Notes: generated by a model from the sequence alone, not told the origin. Positions 35,098 through 46,716 are shown, numbered from the stretch's first letter. The stretch is DNA of 64,000 nt from Isoetes taiwanensis (GCA_021234155.1 JAJEKV010000130.1:280508-344507); one strand, 5' to 3'. Program-made: numbers and translations.

Positions 35098-36330
35098 CCT
35101 GCTGTTCTTTTCAAGGCTCTTCTCGTTGCAATCAAAACATTTGCAAACTTCCAACTTATTCGTTACTAGTATTATCTAAAGCCTTTGGACACGTGTCAAA
35201 AAATGGCTTTAAAAGTGTTACAAAGCGATAAGGCTACGTGCCCACAAAACAAACAGGGATTCTAGTAGGAACCTTGTTTATATCGCGATTATATAGTTTA
35301 GATATGTGTCTTAATAGCTAGCTAAACTACAACTAACGAGCACTAAAACAAACGGATGATCCTGGATCAGTAGAAGGAGGAGGCATGGTCCCTCAACACT
35401 AGTTTTTCCAGACATTTCTCTAAGGTAAGTGCCACTGCTGACATGGTTGGACGATCCTTTCCTTTTGGTCTAACACAATCCAGACCCAACTCCAACGCTT
35501 CAACAAGGGGAGACATATCCTGAAGTACCTCCAATGACTTGTCTAAAAACATGAGCAATCAGATTACTGTCCAAAAAGTCTGATATCCATCCCACAACTC
35601 CATGAGTAGGCTGCTCGTTGTCAAAAGCTTTTCTACCAGTCAGAAGTTCCAATATTACCACTCCAAAGCTGTAAACATCACTCTTGGTGGTAAGGTTTAA
35701 TGTAAGGAAATATTCTGGATCCAAGTAGCCAGGAGTGCCCATCACAGTTAAATTGCTAAGATGTGTGTCTCCTGTCGCTGGTCCTATTAGCGATAGGCCA
35801 AAGTCAGAAACATGAGCATTCCACAATTTATCCAAGAGTATGTTTGAGCACTTCACATCCCTGTGTATTATAGAGGGTTTTTGTTTTTGTTTTTTGAAGG
35901 TTTTGCATAAGCATGCATATATTCTAAACCCCTAGATGACTGCACAGCAATTGTAAGCCTCGTTTTCCAATCCAGTTGAATAGCCTTCTTGTTAAAGAGA
36001 CAGTCATACAATGAACCATTTTCCATGAACTCATAAACCAATATTTTCTCTACACTGCAGAAACCAATCAAGTTCACCAGATAGGTATGGTGCACTTTTG
36101 CCGGTTGCGTTCTTGATCAAAGGATTTAGATCTTTTCGAATTCGTACTCTTCTTAATGACCACAACACGCCCATCCCGAAGGCTTCCTTTATACACCATA
36201 CCAAATGCTCCTTTACCAAGCAACAAAGATGCATTATAATTCGCTGTAGCTGTAGCAAGCTCCGAACTCGTGAATGCCTCAATCCTTTCAGGTGGATTTT
36301 TCCATGGCCCAGGTAGTTTAACTACCTTTT
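35098..36330 (-). pseudogene. Receptor kinase copy 3: 3' flank and kinase part
   Basis: 35098-35330 is the duplicated 3' flank; 35341-36330 is the kinase domain, very close to copy 1. Lesions: one extra base near 35546, a 23-bp T-rich insertion at about 35880-35902 just before the catalytic HRD segment, and a deletion near 36103. HRD, DFG and [10 protein letters not shown] are still readable across frames. The coding sequence then stops at an insertion, and the ectodomain resumes at ~37300. Confidence 0.9.
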
Positions 36331-36445
36331 GTACTAGGTAATTGCAGGTCGGCAGGCATAAAGGGCATAAAGGCGCCGGCTAAGAGTTTGGCGGCGCCCG
36401 ATGCCCTTTATAGCCTGGAATGCCCTCCTCCCGCAATTCGGGACG
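36331..36445. repeat. Inserted hairpin-forming segment
   Basis: This segment is absent from copies 1 and 2 of the kinase. It contains a strong hairpin at 36358-36411 with outer arms ATAAAGGGCAT/ATGCCCTTTAT and inner GGCGCC-type pairing. It directly abuts the TIR element to its right, so it may be part of a nested insertion. Confidence 0.6.
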
Positions 36446-37295
36446 AATGACCAGTACCTTTAAATTTCCACTTCTCTGTTTGATCCGACAGATTGTTTGC
36501 ATGAATGGAAGCTGGGCAGATGAAATTTCATTGTTGAATCTTAAAAAAACAGTTGGTTATGTGATCTTCCAAGATCAAGAAGCGGCTATAATGAAAAACG
36601 TGAATTTTTGAAGAACCACTCAACTGCCCAGATGAAATTTCTTTGTTAAATCTTCAAAAACACGGTTGGTTTATGTAATCTTCCAAGCTTAAGAAACCGC
36701 GGTGATGAACTGACCGGAGATGGAAACCAGAATCGAAGCCTTCAATAGCTTGGTGCGCCTCGCTCTTGCCCCCCGCTTTTAAACCTACTCAAATAAAAAA
36801 TCATGACAAAGTGGCATGCCTCTGGCGCCTCGGATCCGGTAAGCTCATCCGCCTACAAGCTTCTAGAGGCGCCCGGATCCCGCGGAGCTCATCGCAAGGG
36901 AAAAACTTGCCACGTAAAAGCTCACTGCTTTTAAACCTACTCAAATAGAAAACCATGACAAAGTGGCATGTCCGTCTGCGCCTCTGCACCTCAGATCTGG
37001 TAAGCTCATCTACAAGGAAAAACTCTACAAGATTCTAGAGGCGCCTCAGATCCGGTAAGCTCATCTGCAAGGAAAAACTCCGGCAAACTCAAAAAAGCTC
37101 ATCGCCAAAGAATCTCCCGCAAACTCATCGCCAAACAATCGCCATCCGCCATTCATCTCCGGCAATCTCCAAGCAAACTCCAAAGCAAAAAAAAGCTCAG
37201 AAGAGAGGCAAGCGCGCAAGCTCAGCGAACGCGGAGAAAAATTCCATCATATAATTTGCCCATAATAATGGCGTAATTTAAAGGTACTGGTCATT
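36446..37295. mobile_element. TIR element (~850 bp) inside receptor kinase copy 3
   Basis: Bounded by perfect 21-bp terminal inverted repeats, AATGACCAGTACCTTT plus AAATT, at 36446-36466 and 37275-37295. No transposase is present. The interior holds two tandem duplications: ~70-bp units at about 36514 and 36628, and ~150-bp units at about 36771 and 36928 (AAACCTACTCAAAT core). The superfamily is not established and no target duplication is clear. Confidence 0.7.
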
Positions 37296-38282
37296 ACTTA
37301 TGCAACATTTCCAAAGATAATAAGGAAAGCAAAGCGCAAATACTGCAAGGATGCTTACCACGATACCAAGAACTATGCCGAAAAGCTAGAAGCCTTTGCG
37401 CTTAAGAAATAGGGGAAGAAACAGCGATTTGTCTTTGTAATATTCGATTGTCTTTGTAATATTCCTACATACTCTGTCGAGCTGCTTTCCACATGTAGTA
37501 GATTCGACCGCCATGGTGAACAAAGGGAGCAATCTACCACGATTTTATTAGAGTCGGGCAAGGACTCATGCCCAAGAATGTAGAATTCATTTCATATTGC
37601 TTGTCAAGAAGTTAAACCGGCAAGGAGTCTCACCAATTTTTCCGGCATTGATAGACCCTTGAATCTTCCCCAACATTCGTAGACATGGGGTTATCTATTC
37701 CGACGCCACGGTGTACCAATCTCTGAAGAGATTCTGAAAATGGAACCCCGGTTGGGACTTTTAATTGATTATATGTGTTATCATCCCAAAGAAATCTGCT
37801 TCCTTTGTATCATCTCGATGCCACAGGTGTGCTTGTAACCGCCGGATATGGCGAGAGAAATTAACTTTATCGGGAGGTTGAGGATCGATTATAGTCGTTC
37901 AATCCCCAACACGGTGTTTGCCTAGTACCTTTCTCAATTCCACACATGTTCTGAAATCCAGCATAAATGGCACTATATTCAGCCTTAGGATCTGTAATAT
38001 TAGGAGCGCTAACATTTTCGAACATAGTTCCCCAGCAGACAGTTTTGCTTGTGTTTCTGCTTAGACCACATGTAAAATGGTTACCACAAGTAACAGATGT
38101 GAACGGCTCTTTAGGGGCGTCCAATTGATTGTAATAATTATTCCCCCAACAATCAACTGAGCCTGATCCATCTGCTCTAACTGCATAAGCATGCCATTCC
38201 CCTGCATTTAAGTTTGAATAGCTAATGTGTTTGAAGGAGTCAGGTATATTGCTTCCTGGATCTGAAGTACCTGTGCCTGGAT
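37296..38282 (-). pseudogene. Receptor kinase copy 3: ectodomain part
   Basis: Corresponds to the membrane helix, TNFR-like region and crinkly repeats of copy 1. 37380-37925 is littered with one-base losses in which CAG or CTG of copy 1 reads as CG (37506, 37706, 37816, 37839-37857). From ~37925 to 38282 the match is clean again. A deletion has removed the part encoding the first repeats (junction at CTTCC|TGGATCTGAAG, ~38256). The copia element interrupts it at 38283. Confidence 0.9.
38134..38282. repeat. 149-bp duplication, left copy
   Basis: The 149 bases left of the copia element are repeated exactly in length at 45984-46132 right of it, with very few differences (for example C/T near 38188). 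Both contain the same internal deletion relative to copy 1. The normal 5-bp copia target duplication is not seen: left flank ends TGGAT, right flank starts ATAAT. Confidence 0.9.
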
Positions 38283-38841
38283 TGTTAGTGTATATCAGGT
38301 TATATTATATGCATCTTATATTCATGAGAAGCAGTGGCAGTGAATATATTTTGACTACAAGAACAACCTATGAGAAGCAGTGGCAGTGGGTTGTAATGGT
38401 CTTACAGGTTGAAGATTCGTATACAACTGAGTGCTTTATGCATATAAGTGCTTTATGTGCTTGATGAAAATGCTATATTCCTTCTGTTGGCATGTGGGAT
38501 ATAAGCTGTAGATGAGGTTTCTATTCTGAGTCACTGAGATCTAGCCGTAACCGTCGTGCAAGTGATATATAGGAATGGGGTGCCGAGTTTGAGGCGACCG
38601 AGCTCTCGATGATGATTATCTATATTTTGAGCTTAGGAAGTACTCATTGCTTAGAAGTAGAAGTGATGAAATGATTTAGAGCATATCAAGGAATGAATGA
38701 CCATAACTTGGCTTTCTTGATACTAGATGCTTTTGTACTTGAAGATGTTATATTGATTTAATATTGCTAGATTGAAAGTACAAGTAAATCATTGTGTTGA
38801 ACTTACATCCTTGCAAGGAATTGTTTTTTATTAATCCAACA
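38283..38841 (+). repeat. Copia left LTR
   Basis: 559 bp with TG...CA ends. Compared with the right LTR it shows scattered substitutions and small indels, several of them the CAG versus CG type (38330-38345 and 38376-38390 against 43206-43220 and 43259-43275). Confidence 0.92.
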
Positions 38842-38874
38842 GTGGTATCAGAGCCATAAAATTCCAACTGCAGG

Positions 38875-39668
38875 ATGTCAACACGGTTTGGAGCTAATCT
38901 CTTTAATTCCATAGAGGTATTTAAGGGAGATAGCAGATTCCAGTTATGGAAGCAAGGAATAAAGGAAGTATTGGAGTTTGAGAACTTATGGTACTTGTGT
39001 GATTCAAATCTTTGCTGATGCTTTGGAGCAAGTAGTGGAAGTCTTTGGAGCAAACTAGTGGTAGTGCCAGTGCTAGTTCTGTTGCAGATGGTGGTGCACA
39101 AACTAAAACTGCAGATGTAAGAGGAACTGGTAGTACAAGTACTAGAGGGACAAGTGCAGAAGAGAAAACGAAAATTATGGAAGCACAATCAATAATTAGT
39201 AACAAGGTTGGGGCGTGATAAAGTTAAAATTAAAGAGGTAAATCTCCAGCAGACATGTGGAAGTATATGATTGATAACTTTGAGGTTAAATCATCCTCTC
39301 AAATTGATGTCTTTGGGAAAACAGTTGAGAAGATTAAAACTTTATGAAAAAAAGACAACATCACTGAATTTCTTGAGAAGTTTGAGTCTATTATTGCTGA
39401 CCTTGAGGGTGCAGGAGTTGTTTTGAATGAAGATTACCAATTGCTGGCCATTTCTAGGGCTGTATCTCATAACTCACAACTTGCTACTCTTTTAAGAAAT
39501 GTTGCCAGGTCAAAGGAGCATGCTATCAAAATGATTAGATGAGAGTTTGAGCAAGGGAAGGATGCAGATGATGATGAAGCAGAAATTCTATATGCTGGCA
39601 AAAGAGGTAAGAAATTATTTGATAAAGGAAAGTTAGGTCCCTGTTTTAAATGTAACAGTTATGGACAT
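38875..39668 (+). pseudogene. Copia gag, broken
   Basis: Starts ATG at 38875 (MSTRFGANLFNSIEVFKGDS) and shows the usual copia capsid text across several frames, ending in the zinc-knuckle region that continues in the next frame (CFKCNSYGHLKRNCP at about 39639-39683). Stops near 39016, 39223 and 39541 disrupt it. Confidence 0.85.
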
Positions 39669-42600
39669 TTGAAGAGAAACTGTCCTAAGATAGACAGAGA
39701 AATAGTATGCTATAATTGTGAAGGGAAGGGTCATATGGCAAACAAGTGCCCTAGTCCAAAAAGAAATAAAGCACAAGATAAGAAATATTCTGAGAATAAA
39801 AACAGAGGAGGAAGAAACAGTCCAAGCTTAAATATGGTTAAAGAATCCGAGGAGGAAGAGTTGGATGAAGATATTGAGGTAAACATCTCAAACAATTATT
39901 TTTCAAAGGAAAAATGTCATGACAAGGGTGTCCTCATTTTAGATTCAGGAGCTGAAAAATCAGTAGCGTCCAACTCAAGGCTATTGAAAAATTGTAAGGG
40001 TGAAGCCAGTGGACATGTTCAGTTTGGGAATGGAGAACTCAAGCAAATTAAAGATAGTGGGATGCTCGAGTTATTTGATTTGCAAGGAAAGAAGGTTGTG
40101 TTAAGAAAAGTTTTGTGTGTACCTGGACTTGTTAGAAACTTAATTTCTATTGCTCAATTGGTAGACCTTGGTTATAAGGTTGTGTTTGAGAGATTGCAAT
40201 GTAATGTGTTACTTGGAAATAAAGTGAAGTTTATTGGAAAAAGGATTGAAAATCTATTTGGACTTGAAGCTATACATTGTGAACCAACTTGTCTTAATCT
40301 TATAACCATGCCATCAGTTGATACATGGCATGGAAGACTTGGTCATGTAAATTCAAAAATTATTGAGCTTTTATGCAAAAAAGGATTTATTGAAGCAGAT
40401 TTGAATGTAACTGGAAAAACTGTATGTCCTGGATGTGCTTTTGGCAAACATAGTAGATTAGCTTTCAAAAGGTCCAACAAAAGAGCACAAGGGTTATTAG
40501 ATCTAGTACATACTGATCTATGTGGACCTATGAATGTAACAGGCTTATCTGGAAAAAGATATTTCATGACCCTGATTGATGATTTTAGTAGACATACTCA
40601 CATTTATTGTTTGAGAACAAAACATAAGGCAATGGAAGTGTTCAAACAATATGTAAATGAAGTTGAGACTCAAACTGGCAGGAAGATCAAATGCTTGAGG
40701 TCTGACAGGGGTGGAGAATTTTTGTCAGGGGAATTTAAACAATATTGCAAAATGAAAGGAATAAAAAGACAACTTACTTGTAGATACACACCTCAACAGA
40801 ATGGGGTTGCAGAAAGGAAAAACAGAACCTTACTTAATGCTGTAAGAAGAATGTTGAAATTTTCAGGGCTTCCAAATTTTCTATGGGAAGAGGCCGTACA
40901 AGCTGCTGTCATGATTCAAAATAACCTACCTTCAGTAAGCATACAAGGTGCAATTCCTGATATGCTTTGGTCAGGGAAGACACTGGATTATAATAGGCTA
41001 AGATTGTATGGGTGCTTGACCTACACGCACATTCCAGAAGAACTGAGGAGGAAACTGGATGACAGGGCCATGATTACGTACCTTGTTGGCTATGATAAAC
41101 AATCCAAAGCCTACATATTATATAATCCAAGTACAAGAGGAGTAGTGGTGAGTAGGGATGTTACATTTGATGAAACACAAGTATATAAAATTCTGATAAA
41201 GGAAAACAAGCAAAAGGAAGTTACTGAGAACATAACAAATGTTGATAATACTGAAAAAAATATGTCAAGTACTAAAGTGGTTGATTATGATGATGACGCT
41301 TCAGATGATGTTAAGAATATAAATGCAGAAGCTGAGGAGAACACCAGTGAAGAAGTAGGTGACTCAGAAGAGATACAAGTCCAAAATCAAGGTATTCTAG
41401 ATGAGCCATCAGAATCATCAACCAGTGCTGTCATACCATCAAGAAAAAGGAGAATCACTGAAGTAGAAAGGTTGCAACAAGCAAATATCAAGATTGATCC
41501 ATCAATTCATGGTAGAACAACTCGAGGTAAGAGTAAAAGGCTTCAAGATATAGAAGGAGAGCTGGATAGTATATTTGAGATCCTGACTCATCTAGATCCA
41601 GCTATTCCAAGTACATATGAGGATGTGTTAAATTCAGCAGATAAAGATAAATGGATAAATGCTATGAATGAGGAAATGAATTCTTTTCACAATACTAACA
41701 CATATGAACTTGTTGACATTCCTTGTGGAAAGAATATTGTTGGAAACAAGTGGCTATTCAGAATTAAAACAGGTGTGGATGGAAAGACACCTAGATACAA
41801 GGCTAGACTAGTGGCACAAGGATTCTCACGAAAAAAGGTCAGGATTTTGATGAAACTTTTTCTCCATTAGTCAAAATGAATAGTGTGAGAATGTTACCGG
41901 CAATTGCAAATGCATGTGATTTAGAAGTACATCATATGGATGTTAAGACTGCATTTTTGAATGCAATTTTAGAAGAAGAAATATTTATGAAGCAAGCTCC
42001 AGGATTTGAGCAGGGAGCTAACAAAGTCTGGAAACTCAGGAGAGCAGTGTATGGTTTGAAGCAGTCCCCTCGAGAATGGTACAAGTGCATGGACGGTTTT
42101 TTAAGAGAGCAAAAATTTATTAAACTAGATAATGATGGTAATCTTTACAAGTTTCAGTATGGAGAAGAATGGTGTGTCTTAGCCTTATATGTTGATGACA
42201 ATATAATGGTGGCTAAAGGAACAACCTGCTTGAATATGTGTAAAGATTTGCTAAGACAAAGATTTGAAATGACTGACTTAGGAGGGTTGAAAAATTTTCT
42301 TGGTGTTGAAATGACCAGAAATAGGGCAGAGGGTATAGTAATGCTCACCCAAAAGAAACAAATATATGACATGTTGAAAAGATTTAACATGCAAGACTGC
42401 AAAGTATGTAAAACTCCTGCTGCACCTGGATGTAAGCTGACTGAAAGCATGTGTCCTCAAAATGATGTTGAGAGAGAAGATATGGAGTCAGTACCTTACA
42501 GATCCCTGGTTGGATGTTTAGCATATGTGGCCAATTGCACAAGGCCTGATATTGCACATAGTGTTAACGTATTAAGCAGGTACAACACTAATCCTGACAG

Positions 42601-43090
42601 AGAACATTGGACTGCAGCAAAACGAGTTCTAAGGTATTTAAAAGGTACTGTTGAAGAAGGAGTTGCATACAAAACTAGTAATTTGGAATTAGAAGGGTTT
42701 TGTGATGCAGATTGGGGAGGAGATATAGATACAAGGAAGTCAACTTCAGGATATCTTATTATGCTGGGAGGAGCTCCTATATCTTGGAAATGCAAAAAAC
42801 AAACTGCCATAGCTATGTCCAAAGGTCTTTGAGAGAATAATATTTTGCTACTCTATGCTCAAAGGAAATCATTTGGGAGAGAAGGCTAATCATAGAACTG
42901 GGATTTGAACAATCATTGGCTACCAACATTTGGTGTGATAGTACAAGCTGCATTGCTTTATCAAAGAATCCAGTCCTACATGAAAGGACTAAACATATAG
43001 AACTTGAAATGCACTTTATCAGGGAGGCTGTTAGAAAAAACCTTGTAAATATGGTATATATATCAGATCGAAGATCGTTAGCGTGATTTG
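39669..43090 (+). pseudogene. Copia pol: protease, integrase, RT, RNase H
   Basis: A 733-codon open frame (39669-41870) encodes the second zinc knuckle CYNCEGKGHMANKCP, protease with LDSGAEKS, the GAG-pre-integrase WHGRLGHV, integrase with D-D-E residues (HTDLCGP, DDFSRHT, RSDRGGEFLSGEFK, QNGVAERKN) and the start of the RT (ARLVAQGFS). Loss of one A from an A-run at ~41832 shifts the frame. The rest (41876-42832) carries VKTAFLNA, the catalytic YVDD, and RNase H CDADWGGD...STSGY. Stops near 42830 and a damaged end near 43070 finish it. Only a few lesions separate it from a working element, so it is relatively young. Confidence 0.93.
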
Positions 43091-43169
43091 CTTACAAAAT
43101 CTCTATTTGAGACAAGATTTAGCTATCTAAAAGGGAAAATAATGCATATAAGTATAACATGAAGGAGGA

Positions 43170-43588
43170 TGTTAGTATATAAAGTTATATTATATGCATC
43201 TTATATTCATGAGAAGCAATGGCGGTGAATATATTTTGACTACAAGAACAACCTATGAGAAGCGATGGCGGTGGGTTGTAATGGTCTTCGGGTTGAAGAT
43301 TCAGTATACACAACCGAAAGTGCTTTATGCATATAAGTGCTTTATGTGCTTTATGTGCTTGATGAAAACGCTATATTCCTTCTGTTGGCATGTGGGATAT
43401 AAGCTGTAGATGAGGTTTCTATTCTGAGTCACTGAGATCTAGCCGTAACCGTCGTGCAAGAGAAATATAGGAATGGGGTGCCAGGTTTGAATTTTTTGGA
43501 GCTCGCGATGATGATTATCTATATTTTGAGCTTAGGAAGTACTCATTGCTTAGAAGTAGAAGTGATGAAATGATTTAGAGCATATCAA
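43170..43588 (+). repeat. Copia right LTR, first part
   Basis: Matches 38283-38690 of the left LTR. It breaks after CATATCAA at 43588, where the foldback element begins, and continues at 45829-45983. Confidence 0.92.
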
Positions 43589-45828
43589 CCAACACAACAC
43601 ATAACAACCAACACATAACACATAACTATTAACCAACCAAACCATTAACATCCAACATATAAAAATTAAATCCCCCAACACATAACAACCAACACATAAC
43701 TATCATTGACATTAATTAACACAAACATTGGGTCCAACACATTTAAATTAAAATCCCCCTTAAACCCCCTTTGGTTTGGGTGCATATTCACACGGGGGGT
43801 GACTCCGGGCAACGAGAGCTGTTGGATAGGCATATTCACCCCTTATTCCTTAATCTATACCGCATTAAAGTTCCTCGTTTGTGGGGTATGCAAGTACAAA
43901 ATTTGCTATCTTGTATAACAAGATTAAGCAAAAATACTATAAGATTTCAAGCGGGAATACTATATGGTGTTGATTTAGATGCGTGCAAAATACAATTATG
44001 AGGGCTCTCGGCCCTCTTACGCCAACCCCGTGTGAATATGCACCCAAACCAAAAGGGGTTTAAGGGGATTTTAATTTAAATGTGTTGGACCCAATGTTTG
44101 TGTTAATTAATGTCAATGATAGTCATGTGTTGTTGTTAATGTCAATGGTTGTTATGTGTTGGTTGTTATGTGTTGGGGATTTAATTTTTATATGTTGGAT
44201 GTTAATGGTTTGTGTTGCAAAAAATTTTTTGGCCCCTTGGGGGCCTTACGCCAATCCAGGATGTGACAAAAATTTTAGAATTCAAACCGAGGAAAAACTA
44301 GAATTCATTTGAGGCTTTCATCACTGTAGCTTTTGAATTTGATCACAATAAAACAAATAGAACATAAATAAAAGTTACCATAAAGATAGAGCAGATTGAT
44401 CCCATTATTCTCGAAAGTCATAAAGTTTGCAACACAAAGAAAACCCCTGTTATTATGCTACATATTGTTACTTCGCTACAACTATTTCTCTTTCACAATG
44501 ACACCATTGTTTATCAATCCATATGATTTTGGATGTTCCATCTCTAGCTTAAAGGTAATGCATGATTCAACTTATGGTTCGATTAAACTTCCAAACCTAC
44601 AATATAAATGCATTCTTGTGGCCCTTGTTTGGCCCGATCGTGTGACATGGAAAAGGGCGTGGAATAATCCGTGCGTTGTGTGCATAAGAATCCGCTTGTT
44701 GATTGAAGCTAAAGGTGGCTGCTATGAACAATCCGAAGCGACGGGAATATCAAGAGTTGGAAGCAAACAGAGGGGGCCTAAACTTGAATCTGCGGCAAAA
44801 CTTAGGAAGGAAACAAAAGGGAGTTTTAGCAAAGACTACATTGTAGAATCGGGGAAACCAATACCTTGTAAAACAAAACATTATGCTAAGCGAAGAAACA
44901 TTAAAAACAAATACCTTTGTAAGTGTGAGCAAAAATCCATCTCGTGGTAGTAAAATCCACTTCGGCAATAAGAATCCAAGCGGGGATAGGTTCAATATCA
45001 GTATGGGCATCGTATTTTTCGTTTGATACGGCACAAATTTGGCGCTTAATACGTCAAAATACGGCTAAAATTTTTCTTTGCCGAAAACTTTGCTGTAAAG
45101 TTTAAAACAACACACATGCACGGTAGTTTAAACAAGACTGCCACGAACTGAAAAATAGTTCCGGCGAAGTTTAAATGTTTAAACTTCGCAGCGAAAACAT
45201 CTTCGCTACGTAGTCAGATCAAAATAAACACGAAATTTTTTTGGCGCCAAAAATATATATAAAACTTCGCAGTTTAAAATCCGCTACATTTAACCGCCCT
45301 TGAAGTTTAAACGCTAAAAAGAATGTAACAAAAAATGCACATGCAAATGCGCTGAAGTTTAACATTAAGGCTTCGCCACGCCGAAAAGCCGGGCGAGGGG
45401 ATTCTGGAAGTTTAAAATTAGTTGCTTCACGCCTGAAGAAAGTTCGCCGCAGTTTAAATCGGTAAGGTTTCACGGATACAGTATTAAATACAAAAATACT
45501 TTTTTTTCCCAAAATATAATGCATTTTTGCACTTTTATACGCCCCTAAAAATTGTTCCATACGCATTTAACCTAACCAAGAAAATCATGCATATGCACAC
45601 ATGCACACAACATGCACACATGCACTTGCACTCTAGAAATACTATTTACGCACACCTCATGCAGCTGCCACATGAATACAACACACAAGAGGAAGAAATC
45701 AACCAAGAAAAAAACCATGTAAAAAAAGAAATACTATTTAGTACAAAAATACAACAAATAAATAGAAAAACCATGTGAAAAAGCGTATAAAAATCTAAAA
45801 GTAACCCCCTGTTATTGTGCTACATATT
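43589..45828. mobile_element. Foldback element, copy B, inside copia LTR
   Basis: Left part 43589-44230 is a palindrome with ~200-bp arms (GGGTGCATATTCACACGGGG core and ACCAACACATAAC-type ends), sharing with copy A the centre containing CCTTATTCCTTAATCTA and ATACTATATGGTGTTGAT. The right end CCCCCTGTTATTGTGCTACA then TATT matches copy A; CAA is repeated on both sides (3-bp target duplication). A second copy of that end lies inside at 44441-44466, so the element may be composite. 45060-45480 is rich in TTTAAAC and TTCGC motifs resembling 58360-58620. No transposase seen; the 184-codon frame at 44396 has no known domain. Confidence 0.7.
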
Positions 45829-45983
45829 CAAGGAATGAATGACCATAACTTGGCTTTCTTGATACTAGATGCTTTTGTACTTGAAGATGTTATATTGATT
45901 TAATATTGCTAGATTGAAAGTACAAGTAAATCATTGTGTTGAACTTACATCCTTGCAAGGAATTGTTTTTTATTAATCCAACA
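45829..45983 (+). repeat. Copia right LTR, second part
   Basis: Identical or nearly so to 38687-38841 of the left LTR and ends CCAACA. It completes the right LTR after the foldback insertion. Confidence 0.92.
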
Positions 45984-46258
45984 ATAATTATTCCCCCAAC
46001 AATCAACTGAGCCTGATCCATCTGCTCTAACTGTATAAGCATGCCATTCCCCTGCATTTAAGTTTGAATAGCTAATGTGTTTGAAGGAGTCAGGTATATT
46101 GCTTCCTGGATCTGAAGTACCTGTGCCTGGATTGCACAAAGAGCATATGAATTATTGGGAGTAGTTGATCCCCACATGGTTGCAAGGGTGCTCATATATC
46201 CTGCTGCTGAAGTAGAAACTACAAATCCCATACAAAGGAGGCATAGTGGCCACAACAT
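45984..46258 (-). pseudogene. Receptor kinase copy 3: N-terminal part
   Basis: 45984-46132 is the right copy of the 149-bp duplication. 46133-46258 continues to the signal peptide (MLWPLCLLCMGFVVS), nearly the same as copy 1. The 5' flank to ~46410 is also conserved. With the other parts, copy 3 spans 35341-46258 once the insertions are taken out. Confidence 0.9.
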
Positions 46259-46534
46259 TTGCACAAGTGTTTGGATTGAAGCGTGAGCATTATTATGTTC
46301 TTCCCGATTTATTTAGTCTAGCTAGAGCAGATTCCACACGTTTTACCTGCCGTTTCCACATGGGTTTACTGAGAGAAGGACGGTCCTTTGTAAGGAGTTG
46401 GTCGAACAATTATGGTAGAGGTAATGTTAAGCCCCCGGGCCCTTCTGTGAGTCGCGGACCATAACCATGTGGTGCGGACCGGGCTGCCCACAGTCCGCAC
46501 CCCCGTCTTCAAAACTCATGGCGAACATTTCCTC

Positions 46535-46716
46535 ACGTAAAGTTCGGGGGGAGGATATTTCTTGCCACGTGGCGCCATCGTAGCCACAAAAGTTTGATTA
46601 CTCCGTTATCAGCCAACATCGGAGGAGATGAAGCCAACATCAGAGGAGAGGAAGCGATTATCTGTTTTAATCTAGGCCTGAAATATGGCGAAATATCCTC
46701 CCCCCGAACTTTACGT
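46535..46716. mobile_element. Small inverted-repeat element
   Basis: Perfect 27-bp inverted repeats (GAAATATCCTCCCCCCGAAC plus TTTACGT) at 46535-46561 and 46690-46716 enclose 128 bp that contains the repeated motif AGCCAACATC.GAGGAGA. It is followed at once by the repeat shared with 19483-19602. It resembles a MITE or a fragment of a larger repeat. Confidence 0.6.

Larger units (their letters stand above)
38283..45983 (+). mobile_element. Ty1/copia LTR retrotransposon
   Basis: Left LTR 38283-38841 (TGTTAG...CCAACA), primer-binding site TGGTATCAGAGC at 38843-38854 (initiator Met tRNA type), gag-pol on the plus strand, polypurine tract GAAGGAGGA at 43161-43169, right LTR starting 43170. The right LTR is interrupted at 43589-45828 by a foldback element and resumes to 45983. 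Domain order (gag, protease, integrase, RT, RNase H) defines copia. It lies in receptor kinase copy 3. Confidence 0.95.

Noticed and set aside
44396-44950. A 184-codon frame in foldback copy B.
   Set aside because: No known domain; it begins in the internal copy of the element's end motif and has no homologous frame in copy A.
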